This document shows positions 28,026 to 36,756 of a stretch of 64,000 nucleotides of DNA, one piece after another (the first letter of the stretch is position 1; each line of letters opens with the position of its first letter). The stretch spans positions 1 through 64,000 of the forward strand of contig WRAF01000005.1 of assembly GCA_009780325.1 (NCBI GenBank), read 5' to 3'. The notes beneath the pieces are model-generated. The model had not been told where the DNA came from and searched no databases. It worked only from the letters and a program-made list of their open reading frames with translations. This DNA comes from Bacillota bacterium. GTDB taxonomy: Bacteria > Bacillota > Clostridia > Christensenellales > Pumilibacteraceae. Made by a program: the position numbers and the translations under genes.

Positions 28026-28958
28026 TTATTTATTTATATAGTGCTCTGCTTGGACAGCTGCAATCGCACCGTCTGCTGCCGCTGTGATTACTTGTCTTAA
28101 ACTCTTAGCCCTTACATCTCCCGCCGCAAAAACTCCGTCCACATTAGTTTTCATATTTTCACAAGTTTTGACATATCCATTTTCTAACGCAATTTTGTCC
28201 ACAAATAATTCTGTATGCGGAACAAATCCAACAAACCCAAAAACTCCGAATGTTCCGTCATCCTCACTTGCTTCAATCCTCTTCTCTTTACCTGTTTTTA
28301 AATCTTTAACTATCATACTGGTCAAAATTCCGTCGCCTTCTAGTTTGACAATTTGATGAGACAGCATTAATTTAACTTTAGGGTGTTTTTTAACTTTTTC
28401 CTGAATAGATTTTGCCGCAGTAAACTCATCTCTACGATGAACAATAGTCACTTCCCTAGCAAAATTTGCACAAAACATAGCTTCTTCTAAAGCTGAATCA
28501 CCGCCGCCCACTACATAAACTGGCAGCTCCTCAAAAAATGCCGCATCACAAGTTGCGCAATAAGACACACCCTTGCCTACAAAATCAGATTCACCTTCAC
28601 AACCAATTGGTCTTGGGTGCGCACCTGTTGCAATAATAACAGCCTTAGCTTGATAAGTAGCTTTAACACACTTAACTTCTTTAATTTTTCCATCAAGTTT
28701 GACTTCTAATACAGTATCAGACACTCTTTCAGCACCAAACTGAACCACTTGCTTTGCCATTCTATCAATCAAAGACTTGCCAGACTCATGGTCAACACCG
28801 CCTGGATAGTTTTCAATTTCAGATGTAGTTGCAATTTGTCCGCCGTCTTGCCCTTTTTCAATGATAAGAGTAGATAATCTAGCTCTACCACCATATAATC
28901 CAGCCGCTAGTCCCGCAGGACCAGCGCCTAGAATAATAATATCGTATGTTTTTGACAT
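28026..28958 (-). CDS. trxB: thioredoxin reductase
   Basis: NADPH-dependent flavoprotein that reduces the neighbouring thioredoxin. It has 310 residues with the FAD site ILGAGPAGLAAGLYGGRA (9-26), redox CATC at 134-137, the NAD(P)H site VGGGDSALEEAMF near 150-165 and the late FAD motif GVFAAGDVR. Its place beside trxA in the grd cluster ties it to glycine reduction. Confidence 0.96.
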   Translation of the reverse strand: MSKTYDIIILGAGPAGLAAGLYGGRARLSTLIIEKGQDGGQIATTSEIENYPGGVDHESGKSLIDRMAKQVVQFGAERVSDTVLEVKLDGKIKEVKCVKATYQAKAVIIATGAHPRPIGCEGESDFVGKGVSYCATCDAAFFEELPVYVVGGGDSALEEAMFCANFAREVTIVHRRDEFTAAKSIQEKVKKHPKVKLMLSHQIVKLEGDGILTSMIVKDLKTGKEKRIEASEDDGTFGVFGFVGFVPHTELFVDKIALENGYVKTCENMKTNVDGVFAAGDVRAKSLRQVITAAADGAIAAVQAEHYINK

Positions 28959-29010
28959 AGTGGTTTATTAAGTTTATAGAATATAAAGTAATGACCATCT
29001 TTAAATTTAA

Positions 29011-29171
29011 GAGCCTGTAGACATGGATTTGAAATGAGATAAACAGAAGGATTGTTTGCCCCAAATTAATTAAATTTTGCAGTTAATACTGGCGGTATTA
29101 ACAAAAAATTTAGTTAATTTGGGGTGAAAAAGACTCTTTTTAGCCATTTCACAATTCATGTATGCGGGTTC
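29011..29171. repeat. nested 161-base palindrome in the grd cluster
   Basis: Three nested inverted repeats share one centre. The outermost arms are GAGCCTGTAGACATGG at 29011 against the complement of a block ending GCGGGTTC at 29171. The middle arms are CCCCAAATTAATTAAATTTT (29059-29078) against 29105-29124 with one mismatch. The inner hairpin is GTTAATAC-TGGCG-GTATTAAC. It lies between grdB and trxB and carries no ORF. It looks like a small non-autonomous mobile element or an RNA structure that separates expression of the two halves. Confidence 0.75.
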
Positions 29172-29216
29172 TAAATATCAACGCCCCAACTTTATACTAT
29201 ATACTTAAATTACTCC

Positions 29217-30539
29217 TTATTTTACTTCAAATATAGTTTGCTCAGTCACTGGTGTTGTCAATGCATTCAATGCAGTTTCAACCAGTTTGCGCCTGATTTG
29301 CTTTTCTTCTTGGCTTGTTTTAGCAGGATTTCCAAACGGATAAGGAATAGCAATTGCAGGGACAATTCTGTTTGCTCCTACTGTGATTGATATAGGTGTA
29401 ACAGTACATACATGAACTACAGGAATACCAGTCTTTTCAATTTCTTTAACCATCGTTGCGCCGCAACGAGTGCATGTTCCTCAAGTAGAGGTTAAGATAA
29501 CCGCATCAACCTTAGCCGCCACCAATTTTTGAGCAAACTCAGCAGCAAATTCTCTTGAATTTTTAATCGATGTTCCGTTTCCAGTAGTAGTATAGAATAA
29601 ATTATGCAATTTTCCGATTTTGCCTTCTTTTTCTAAGTCACGTAATACATCAACCGGCAATACTCTGTCAGAGTCTTGATTTGCATAAAGCGGGTCATAT
29701 CCGCCGTGCGCAGTCTCATGAGTTTTTTCAGTCAAGTCATTAACACCCTTAATGTCATATTCACCATATTTAGATGCTGATGATGACTCAATATGATCAG
29801 GGTTGCCTTTAGGTACAATACCGCCGCTTGTGACAAGAGCAATAGTTGCCTTTTTCATGTCTTTAATTGGTTTGCCAGGCTCAACTCTATCAAAATCAGG
29901 CATAGGATATTCAGTAACAAACGGCTGACCTGCCAATTTTTTCAATAACATGTCAACTGCTCTTTTAGAGCCTCTAGCATAATCAAAGAAATTTATCCTT
30001 GACATTCCTGGCAGGTATCCTTCTTCAATTGATGCACCGATTTCCTCTTTTCTAGCCAGCTTCAATCCAAGTTTAGCCATTTTAGGAGCAGCATTTTTCA
30101 TATCAACAGCACTGTTGTTTGTTTCAATGATATATACATCCTTTTTGTACATATCTACACCAGGATTTTCTCTATACATACCTGACACTGTTGCAATACC
30201 CAATTCTTTTTGAACCAAGTCACAAATAGTACCGCAAGCTACGCCATATCTTCCTGCATTAAAAGCAGGACCAGCAACAAATAAATCAGGATTTGCACCT
30301 TTAATCATAGAAATAAGCTCTTTTTTAGCAGTTTCTAAATTTTCATTAAAATATCCGTCACCGCATATAACTGTATGAGTGATTTCAGCGTCATTCCCAA
30401 ATACTGCTTTTAATGCAACTCCAGGACCTACTACACCTTCACGAATCTCAGGTTTATGATCAGCTTTTTCTTCGCCGCCAATACCTGCATAAAATTGGTT
30501 TATATAGTGAACTACACGCAATTTTTTTGTAGCGCTCAT
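29217..30539 (-). CDS. grdB: glycine reductase selenoprotein B (UGA = Sec at codon 353)
   Basis: Substrate-binding subunit that, with the GrdE products, activates glycine and passes it to GrdA. The frame opens MSATKKLRVVHYINQFYAGIGGEEKADHKP and runs 352 codons to TST-UGA-GTCTRCGATMVKEIEK (UGA at 29481-29483). It then continues to a stop at 29217, for 440 residues. The U-x-x-C motif (UGTC) is intact. Automatic calling would split it into two proteins. Its neighbours grdE and grdX support a glycine-type rather than betaine-type subunit; a sarcosine paralogue cannot be excluded from sequence alone. Confidence 0.95.
29454..29483 (-). promoter_or_regulatory. candidate bacterial SECIS of grdB
   Basis: Twelve bases after the UGA the mRNA forms CGTTGC-GGC-GCAACG, a perfect six-pair stem at 29468-29454. 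Bacterial SECIS hairpins lie at about this distance inside the coding sequence and bind SelB. Confidence 0.65.
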
Positions 30540-30650
30540 ATTATCTCCTTATTTAATGCATAATGCATAACAAATGAATTTTTATCTTAATTTTTTATGA
30601 AATTCGCACAACAGACTCACATAAATTATGCAGGTCACATCATGCTTTAA

Positions 30651-31934
30651 TTATCTTGCACTCAATTTATTGAACCCCAATTCATTGGTTGCACCAGTGA
30701 TAGCTTGAATCTCAACAGTTATAGTGCCGTCTTTTTTATTTAAGCTGCCTTTAAAACCGCCTGCAATTTTATCTGTATAGTCTAGTGTACCGATTACTTT
30801 ATCTAATTTAGGTAATGTAATCACCTGATTAGCATTTCCGCCAGTGACAACCGCATCAGCAGCTGGATCAGCATCAGCTAAACTTTGCGAAGTACCTTCT
30901 CTTCCAGCATACTCATCAGTAATAATTACAGTTTTAACTCCCACGCCCTCAACTTTTTTGCAATTCATTATTAAATCTGTATCAGGATTTCCAAAGCCTT
31001 CTTGAGAAATGATTACACCATCCAAATCAAGATGCGAAACTATTTTAGCAGTCCAGTCAGATGAACGGATTTTATCTGCCAAAAAGACATTTTCATTAGT
31101 GATAATCATAGCGCAAAAATTGATGGTTTTGCCATGCTGTTCAAATAAATCCTCAATAACAGGATTATTTTGGTGATGGTATGTTGTGTTTTTATCGCAT
31201 GCAGACACACAGTTCCCACTCAAAATCGCCCCGTCAAAAATTTCTAACGGAGAAATCATTGTTGTCAATGACTGTTTCATATCCACACCGTATACATAAG
31301 TATCATGCAAAAGACCTTGAGATTGAAGCATTTGCACATAGCCTACTCTAGGAAGATTAGGATATTTTTTAGCTGATTGCATCATAGGCAAATATTCATA
31401 AGACTTAATTTCATCGGGCTTAACATCTTTACCTAGTTTACCTAAGTGATAAGCAACTTTTAGACCAGCTTTTCTTAAAGACTCTTCATAAGTATGTGTA
31501 TGCAAGCCTTTTTTAGGTGTAAAATTGATGCAAAGATTAAGCGTTTTAGAAAAAGGCGTATAGTCAGCACCTACTCCGCTCATATCTATGATGCCTTCTT
31601 GAAAACCAACTATAGCACCAGTAGTAACTACAGCCATTCCGCTTAAAACATGTGTGCGACCCGTACCAACAGTGTGTACTTTTGAAACAACGCCAGGAAA
31701 AATATCTCCGCCGCCGCTGACTTTGCAGCGTGGTTCAATTACATCTTTGACAGGAGTGATGCGCACACTCTCACCTGGTTTAGCAATATCAAAGTCAACT
31801 GCTGTAAAATTTTCGTCTTCAAGGATAATTTTTTCTAAATCCTTTTTTGACACTGACAACACGCCGTTTTTGACTTCTGCTTTGTCGGCAAACTTGATGT
31901 CCTTGATTTTGATGTAGCCTAGTTCTAAGTTCAT
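30651..31934 (-). CDS. grdE: glycine reductase protein B precursor GrdE
   Basis: Proprotein of 427 residues, cleaved into two subunits of protein B, the new N-terminus carrying a pyruvoyl group that binds the amino substrate as a Schiff base. The family's cleavage site is visible as GAILSGN-CVSACDKNTTY, the Asn241-Cys242 pair. The N-terminal MNLELGYIKIKDIKFADK and GGGDIFPGVVSKVHTVGTGRTH blocks are typical. It is followed by grdB and preceded by grdX. Confidence 0.95.
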   Translation of the reverse strand: MNLELGYIKIKDIKFADKAEVKNGVLSVSKKDLEKIILEDENFTAVDFDIAKPGESVRITPVKDVIEPRCKVSGGGDIFPGVVSKVHTVGTGRTHVLSGMAVVTTGAIVGFQEGIIDMSGVGADYTPFSKTLNLCINFTPKKGLHTHTYEESLRKAGLKVAYHLGKLGKDVKPDEIKSYEYLPMMQSAKKYPNLPRVGYVQMLQSQGLLHDTYVYGVDMKQSLTTMISPLEIFDGAILSGNCVSACDKNTTYHHQNNPVIEDLFEQHGKTINFCAMIITNENVFLADKIRSSDWTAKIVSHLDLDGVIISQEGFGNPDTDLIMNCKKVEGVGVKTVIITDEYAGREGTSQSLADADPAADAVVTGGNANQVITLPKLDKVIGTLDYTDKIAGGFKGSLNKKDGTITVEIQAITGATNELGFNKLSAR

Positions 31935-31970
31935 TTTATATGATTCCTCCTAAGGGGTTTTTTGTTAGTT

Positions 31971-32327
31971 TTATAGCCTTCCGCTTATTATAGATAAATC
32001 CACTGTCATCATATCATCTTTATGCTGCTGCATAATCTTGATATCCCGATCTGCAAAATTTTTAGCCAGCATTATGCTATTCTCAATAATGGATAGTGAT
32101 TGCATATCAAGTTTTTCTATATTAGCATCAAGCATAATAGACTTATAAAGAGTTTCATTTGGCTTGATGCTTCCTGATAATGGATGAGACAATAGTTTAT
32201 AACCTTTGTGTATATAATCTCTGGTTAACAGAAGAATTTGATGCAGTGATACATCACAAAATTCTATTTTGATACTGTTGCCAAGCTTGGTTTTAACAAG
32301 CGGATTATTAGTCAAAATAAATTTCAT
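31971..32327 (-). CDS. grdX: GrdX family protein
   Basis: A 118-residue cytosolic protein of unknown biochemical role that is commonly the first gene of glycine and betaine reductase operons. It shows MKFILTNNPLVKTKLGNSIK and a central GYKLLSHPLSGSIKPNETLYKS, as in GrdX proteins. A AGAGGAGT site and a promoter lie directly upstream, so it probably starts the grdX-grdE-grdB transcript. Confidence 0.88.
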   Translation of the reverse strand: MKFILTNNPLVKTKLGNSIKIEFCDVSLHQILLLTRDYIHKGYKLLSHPLSGSIKPNETLYKSIMLDANIEKLDMQSLSIIENSIMLAKNFADRDIKIMQQHKDDMMTVDLSIISGRL

Positions 32328-32352
32328 TTAGACTCCTCTGTATACATGATGT

Positions 32353-32380
32353 ATTATAAAACATTTTTTTATAAATGCAA
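32353..32380 (-). promoter_or_regulatory. promoter of the grdX-grdE-grdB operon
   Basis: Minus strand TTGCAT (32380-32375), a 16-base spacer and TATAAT (32358-32353), about 25 bases before the grdX start. No glycine riboswitch is evident in the short leader. Confidence 0.65.
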
Positions 32381-32411
32381 AATGTTTTGAGGGGGGTTTT
32401 TAAAATCTTGC

Positions 32412-32508
32412 TATAAAAAAAGGGGCTTACGCCCCGACCCGTGCTTGATATGCACGGGTTTTTTTGGCGTCCGTGGCTATTTCAAGCATCAATTTTTCCT
32501 AGAGCATC
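32412..32508. repeat. family-2 hairpin repeat
   Basis: AAAAAAAGGGGCTTACGCCC is followed by CGACCCGTGCTTGATATGCA and CGGGTTTTTTTGGCGTCC, ending in ATCAATTTTTCCTA. Nearly the same unit is at 48669-48772 and, inverted, at 35886-35998. The two stems with a T-run would terminate transcription. Confidence 0.65.
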
Positions 32509-32615
32509 AAAAATTCATATTAATGCATATAAAGATTCCTTTAATCAAAACACCCTTTATACAAAAGCCTTTGCATAAAGGGGTATAACTTATAATACTG
32601 TCACCTTATCAAAAA

Positions 32616-33329
32616 TTATTTTTCACTGCCACACTCTGGATAAGTTTGCACCGCCGTCCACTTTGCAAACAGTGTCACATCGTCTAAAAACTCATATGCA
32701 TCAATTAATTGCATAAATCGCCTCACCGTCACCATCAACACACATAAACCAACCACCAAAAATAAATCCTTCACGAGTAGATGCAACTAAAATCGTTTCT
32801 GTCCCAAATGTATGTGTAACTGGATTATAATTTCCATGTGTTCCACTAAACACCCCACCCCCTACATCATAAAACACAATATCAAACACCATCGGCGTCC
32901 ACTTTGCAAACAAAACTAAACTTTGTGTAATTGCATCATTAAAATTCTTTGCCATTTCAAATTCTGCATCTAAAAACCAGCCGCCAAAAATATGCCCTGT
33001 TTTAACAGGTGCTGATGGAGCATTAATAGTATCACCATTTTCAATATGTGTAATTGTATCAATCGCCGTCCCGCCATTTGAATTAAACACAACCGACCAC
33101 GTCGCTAGTGCAGGAATCTGTCAATCGGCCAAAGAGTGATTATTGAATGATCAAATTCCATTTCACTATACAAAGCATAACTGATTTGTCCAGCCTCATC
33201 AACATATTCACCATTGCCGTTGCCGTTGTAATAACCATTATCATCGTTACATGCCATGATGACAAATACTGATACAATCATAAAAGACAAAATTATTACA
33301 ACCATAAACAATTGCTTTAATTTTTTCAT
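32616..33329 (-). pseudogene. InlB B-repeat lipoprotein, frameshifted
   Basis: The start encodes a lipoprotein signal peptide (KKLKQLFMVVIILSFMIVSV, lipobox VIMAC). After residue 74 the frame hits TAG, but shifting by one base continues as LATWSVVFNSNGGTAIDTIT, a Listeria-Bacteroides/InlB B-repeat with the GGWF and LFAKWT signatures. Near 32695 it stops again at YAIN, and a further shift gives QLIDAYEFLDDVTLFAKWTA to TAA at 32616. Two frame breaks argue for decay of a small surface lipoprotein, unless both are sequencing errors. SD AGGGAGAT precedes the ATG. Confidence 0.75.
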
Positions 33330-33384
33330 GCTTATCTCCCTATTATGGAATTTTATTTTTTAGATGCCTTAAACAAAGAAATAT

Positions 33385-33498
33385 TAAAGAAAAAACTCTT
33401 GCAAAATGACATGATTTTAATATTTATACTATATATAGCTTTCTATACCACTCTCTATAATATTTATTTTTGTCATTCTGTTAAGAATCTCTTCTTTA
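33385..33498. repeat. family-1 inverted repeat (copy b)
   Basis: AAGAAAAAACTCTTGCAAAA and TGACATG are matched, inverted, by TTTTGTCATTCTGTTAAGAA and TCTCTTCTTT. It occupies much of the 318-base gap before moxR, leaving only the moxR promoter region. Confidence 0.55.
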
Positions 33499-33579
33499 AA
33501 AGACTAAAAATTATCCAATAACACAAGTAATTTTCTTAAATTAACATAAAAATATTTTTAAAATTCTTTTCAAAAAAGG

Positions 33580-33608
33580 TTGACTTACACATAATAAAGG
33601 TGTATAAT
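33580..33608 (+). promoter_or_regulatory. moxR promoter
   Basis: TTGACT (33580-33585), 17 bases, TATAAT (33603-33608), 39 bases before the moxR ATG. This is the only strong plus-strand promoter ahead of the moxR-DUF58 pair. Confidence 0.8.
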
Positions 33609-33647
33609 GTCTTTTAATTGACAAAATCAAAGGAGACCAAATTAAAA

Positions 33648-34832
33648 ATGTCTGTGGTTAATGAACAAAACATAAAACTGTTTTCTGAAAAATGCGCAAA
33701 AATCTTTGAACAAGTTCAAAGAGACGTCGTCGGACAAAAGGGTGTTGTTGAAGGCACTATCATCGGTATGATTGCCGGCGGAAATGTCCTATTAGAAGGT
33801 GTGCCAGGGGTTGGAAAAACCCGTCTTGTACGTTCGCTGGGCAGAGTATTCTCTCTTCCATTCTCAAGGATTCAGTTTACTCCTGACTTGATGCCTGCTG
33901 ACGTAACAGGTACAAACATCATCGTCAAGGATGAAAAAACGGGCAACTCTAAATTTGAGTTTCAAAAAGGACCTATTTTCTCTAACATAATCCTAGCGGA
34001 CGAGATTAACCGTGCCACACCAAAAACGCAATCTGCACTTTTAGAGGCGATGCAAGAGCACACGGTTACAGTTATGGGTGTTTCAAGAAAACTTGAAGAA
34101 CCTTTCTTCGTTTTAGCAACACAAAACCCTATTGAGCAAGATGGTACTTATCCTCTTCCTGAAGCACAGATGGACCGCTTTATGTTTAAACTTATCGTGA
34201 CATATCCATCACTTCAAGAACTTAAAGATATCGTAAACATGACGCAAAAAACTATGGCTGAAGTTGCTGAAGCTGCATGTAACGGCACTGAACTATTAGA
34301 AATGCGCAAAGTAGCAAATGCTATTCCTGTTGCTGATGAAGTAATGAGCTATGCTATGAATTTATCTGTTGCAACTCACCCTGATTCAGAAGGACCTAGC
34401 CAAGCTGCCATTAAATATATTAGATTTGGTACCAGCCCAAGGGCAGGTCAAGCATTAATTTCTGCTGCAAAAGTTAAGGCACTTCTAAACGGCAGATACA
34501 ATGTTTCTTATGGTGATATTAATGAGCTTGCCTTCCCTGTATTTAGACACAGAATCAAATTAAACTTTGAAGCAATTGCAGACAGAATCACAGCTGATGA
34601 TGTCATCCATATGATTCTAAAAGAAAAAGGCATTGACTATAAAGCTAACCAAACTTTAGAAAAAGCGGCATTGGCTAGAGAAGGCAAAGTAAAAGCGTTT
34701 GACACTGGTTATGGAAATCCTGACGATCAAGGAAAAAAAGCTAAGAAAAAAGGCTTGTTCGGCAAAAAAAATAAAGAAGATGCTGAAGAAACAACAGAAT
34801 TCAATGCTGATAGCGACAACCAAAACGCATAA
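33648..34832 (+). CDS. MoxR-family AAA+ ATPase
   Basis: A chaperone-like ATPase of the MoxR class, which usually works on the von Willebrand-type protein encoded next to it. The 394 residues include Walker A LEGVPGVGKTR (49-59), Walker B IILADEINRATPKTQSALLEAM and the sensor ATQNPIEQDGTYPLPEAQMDRF. I start at the ATG after AAAGGAGACC; an upstream in-frame TTG lacks an SD. The last 50 residues are an added charged tail with a Lys-rich core (KKAKKKGLFGKKNK) and an acidic end, not usual in MoxR. It has its own promoter and is followed by a DUF58 gene. Confidence 0.93.
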   Translation: MSVVNEQNIKLFSEKCAKIFEQVQRDVVGQKGVVEGTIIGMIAGGNVLLEGVPGVGKTRLVRSLGRVFSLPFSRIQFTPDLMPADVTGTNIIVKDEKTGNSKFEFQKGPIFSNIILADEINRATPKTQSALLEAMQEHTVTVMGVSRKLEEPFFVLATQNPIEQDGTYPLPEAQMDRFMFKLIVTYPSLQELKDIVNMTQKTMAEVAEAACNGTELLEMRKVANAIPVADEVMSYAMNLSVATHPDSEGPSQAAIKYIRFGTSPRAGQALISAAKVKALLNGRYNVSYGDINELAFPVFRHRIKLNFEAIADRITADDVIHMILKEKGIDYKANQTLEKAALAREGKVKAFDTGYGNPDDQGKKAKKKGLFGKKNKEDAEETTEFNADSDNQNA

Positions 34833-34931
34833 CAATAATTTACGATTTACAATTGGCAGTTTACAAATTTAAAACCACTTAAAATATTAATTTGTAATTT
34901 GTCATTATGCACATTAATGGAGTAAATTTTA

Positions 34932-35825
34932 ATGAAATCGTTAATAAATGACGAATTTTTTTCAAGGCTAGAATCTTTGTCCTTAAATCTTAGCCCCAAA
35001 CTATCAGGCTTTTTCGGCGGAAAACACCGAGTAAGCACCTATGGTCAAACAGTAGAGTTTTCTGACTATCGTGAATACCAATTAGGCGATGATATTAGGC
35101 GTATTGACTGGAATCTATATTCTAGATTTGAAAAGTTTTTCATCAAGCTTTTTACTGATGAAAGACAAATGCATTTGCAAACATTTATTGATTGCTCTGC
35201 ATCTATGGGTAAATCCGACCCAAGAAAAGGGAACTATGCGGTTGCAGTTGCAGCAGCACTGGGTTTTTTATCTGTTCATAACATGGACAAAGCGTCCTAT
35301 AGACTGGTTAAAGGCAATACTGCAGAAGATTTATCAGGCATTATCGTTGGCAAACAGTCATTTTTTAGGGCAGTAAACCAACTGGAAAATATAAGTTATG
35401 TTGATGAGGCTAATCTTTCAGAAGCTATTATCGCATGCCCTGATGTTGGTTCAAAAGATGGTCTGACTGTAATTATCTCAGATTTTATGGGCGGTGACTG
35501 GAAAAAAGCAGTAGATTATCTAGTCTTTAAAAAGCGACAAGTTATGCTTGTACAAATCTTGACTCCTGATGAATTAGACCCTTCTTATTCAGGAAGAATG
35601 CAATTGCAGGATATTGAAGCAGGCAGTGCTGATGATGCTAGAAACATGAAAATCAGAATAACTAAAAGTATGCAAGCAGCATATGATGAAGCCCTGAGAG
35701 ATTTCAAACAAGACATAAAAGATTTTGCAAGAAGCAGAGAGGCAGATTATATTTGCATTGATGCGTCAAAACCAATTGAAAAAGTGTTGTTTGGAGAATT
35801 ATTAAATATAGGTTTAATGGGTTAA
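34932..35825 (+). CDS. DUF58 domain protein (MoxR partner)
   Basis: A 297-residue protein with the DUF58 signature VEFSDYREYQLGDDIRRIDW near 40-60 and a vWA-like segment from about 78 (LQTFIDCSASMG, a MIDAS-like DxSxS). Such proteins pair with MoxR ATPases, but the exact job is not settled. The larger BatA/BatB or transglutaminase partners of longer loci are absent; a terminator follows at once. Confidence 0.88.
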   Translation: MKSLINDEFFSRLESLSLNLSPKLSGFFGGKHRVSTYGQTVEFSDYREYQLGDDIRRIDWNLYSRFEKFFIKLFTDERQMHLQTFIDCSASMGKSDPRKGNYAVAVAAALGFLSVHNMDKASYRLVKGNTAEDLSGIIVGKQSFFRAVNQLENISYVDEANLSEAIIACPDVGSKDGLTVIISDFMGGDWKKAVDYLVFKKRQVMLVQILTPDELDPSYSGRMQLQDIEAGSADDARNMKIRITKSMQAAYDEALRDFKQDIKDFARSREADYICIDASKPIEKVLFGELLNIGLMG

Positions 35826-35849
35826 TTTTAAAAACTTGATTACCTCCTA

Positions 35850-35881
35850 CCCCGCCTTTATTATTAAAGCGGGGTTTTTTT
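35850..35881 (+). terminator. terminator of the moxR-DUF58 operon
   Basis: CCCCGC (35850-35855) and GCGGGG (35869-35874), with the intervening TTTATTATTAAA also able to pair, then seven T. Confidence 0.85.
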
Positions 35882-35885
35882 ATGC

Positions 35886-35998
35886 TATAGGAAAAATTGA
35901 TTTATTTGAAAATGTTTGGACGCCAAAAAAACCCGTGCAATGCAAGCACGGGTCGGAGCGCACACCCCTTTTTTTATAGTATAGTAAAAATACTTCGT
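35886..35998. repeat. family-2 hairpin repeat, inverted
   Basis: Reverse-oriented copy: AGGAAAAATTGATTTATTTG then GGACGCCAAAAAAACCCGTG, CAATGCAAGCACGGGTCGG and CCCCTTTTTTTATAG. The rest of the 348-base gap to 36173 holds a related fragment (CGTCTTTCAGTCGTCTG, also at 56.8 kb) and the leader of the next gene. Confidence 0.65.
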
Positions 35999-36173
35999 CT
36001 TTCAGTCGTCTGCGTGAAATGGATAAGCGAATTCAAAAAAGGGGTGTCCATGCAAGACGCCCGAAGTGGCGTAAGCCTCCTTTTTTTATTATACGGAAAT
36101 TAGGGGACAAGATTTAATGACTTTATATATTTTATATGATATAATCCTACAAATACTAAGGAGAAGTAAACAA

Positions 36174-36506
36174 ATGCAAAATGTATATACCATAAAAGAC
36201 AGAGGAACAAATGTTATGGACTTTGGAGCTTTTACACTCAAAGAAGGTGCAACAGAAGCACAACTTTTTGAAATTCATGAAAAAGTATATAAAGAGTTTT
36301 TTTCTAAGTGCAAAGGTTTTATAGATAACAAACTTTTATTTGATGGTGTTAAATATTATGATTTGACTATTTACGCAAGTGTAGAGGACGCTAAGGTGGC
36401 GGCAGACGCTTTCGCAACAAGTTTTGTACCTGCCATTTACAGTAAGATAATAAACCCTCCGACAGAGGAGCAAGTGCCATTTTTTCATATACTTAAAAGC
36501 TATTAG
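36174..36506 (+). CDS. small dimeric alpha-beta-barrel-like protein
   Basis: A 110-residue soluble protein starting MQNVYTIKDRGTNVMDFGAF, with AAGGAGAAG before the ATG. The beta-alpha-beta pattern (FTLKEGATEAQLFEIHEKVYKEFFSKCKGFIDNKLLFD, YYDLTIYASVEDAKVAADAF) resembles the ABM/dimeric alpha-beta-barrel group, which includes heme-degrading and monooxygenase enzymes. No heme ligand or active site can be named. It stands alone, ending in a terminator. Confidence 0.65.
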   Translation: MQNVYTIKDRGTNVMDFGAFTLKEGATEAQLFEIHEKVYKEFFSKCKGFIDNKLLFDGVKYYDLTIYASVEDAKVAADAFATSFVPAIYSKIINPPTEEQVPFFHILKSY

Positions 36507-36540
36507 TTTTTAGCATCAAGTTTTAACAAACACAAAATTA

Positions 36541-36570
36541 AAGAGAGTGGAATTGCACCCATTCTTTTTT
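36541..36570 (+). terminator. terminator after the 110-residue protein gene
   Basis: AGAGTGG pairs with CCATTCT and is followed by nine T. Confidence 0.65.
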
Positions 36571-36756
36571 TTTATAATCAATAGACTTGTTCAATAAATA
36601 AAACAAGTGGAGGTATACATCTTTTTTGGTTGTAAAACAATCAATGTTTGAAATTTAACAAGTACCAACCTTTATGATGGTGCAGGCAGATTAGTTCGTG
36701 ATGACAACTTTGATACAAACATAACTACAACCTATGTATACAACGCTGGTGGCAAC

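Noticed and set aside
32328-32411. Glycine riboswitch controlling grdX-grdE-grdB
   Set aside because: The leader after the -10 box is about 25 bases and has no aptamer-like structure.
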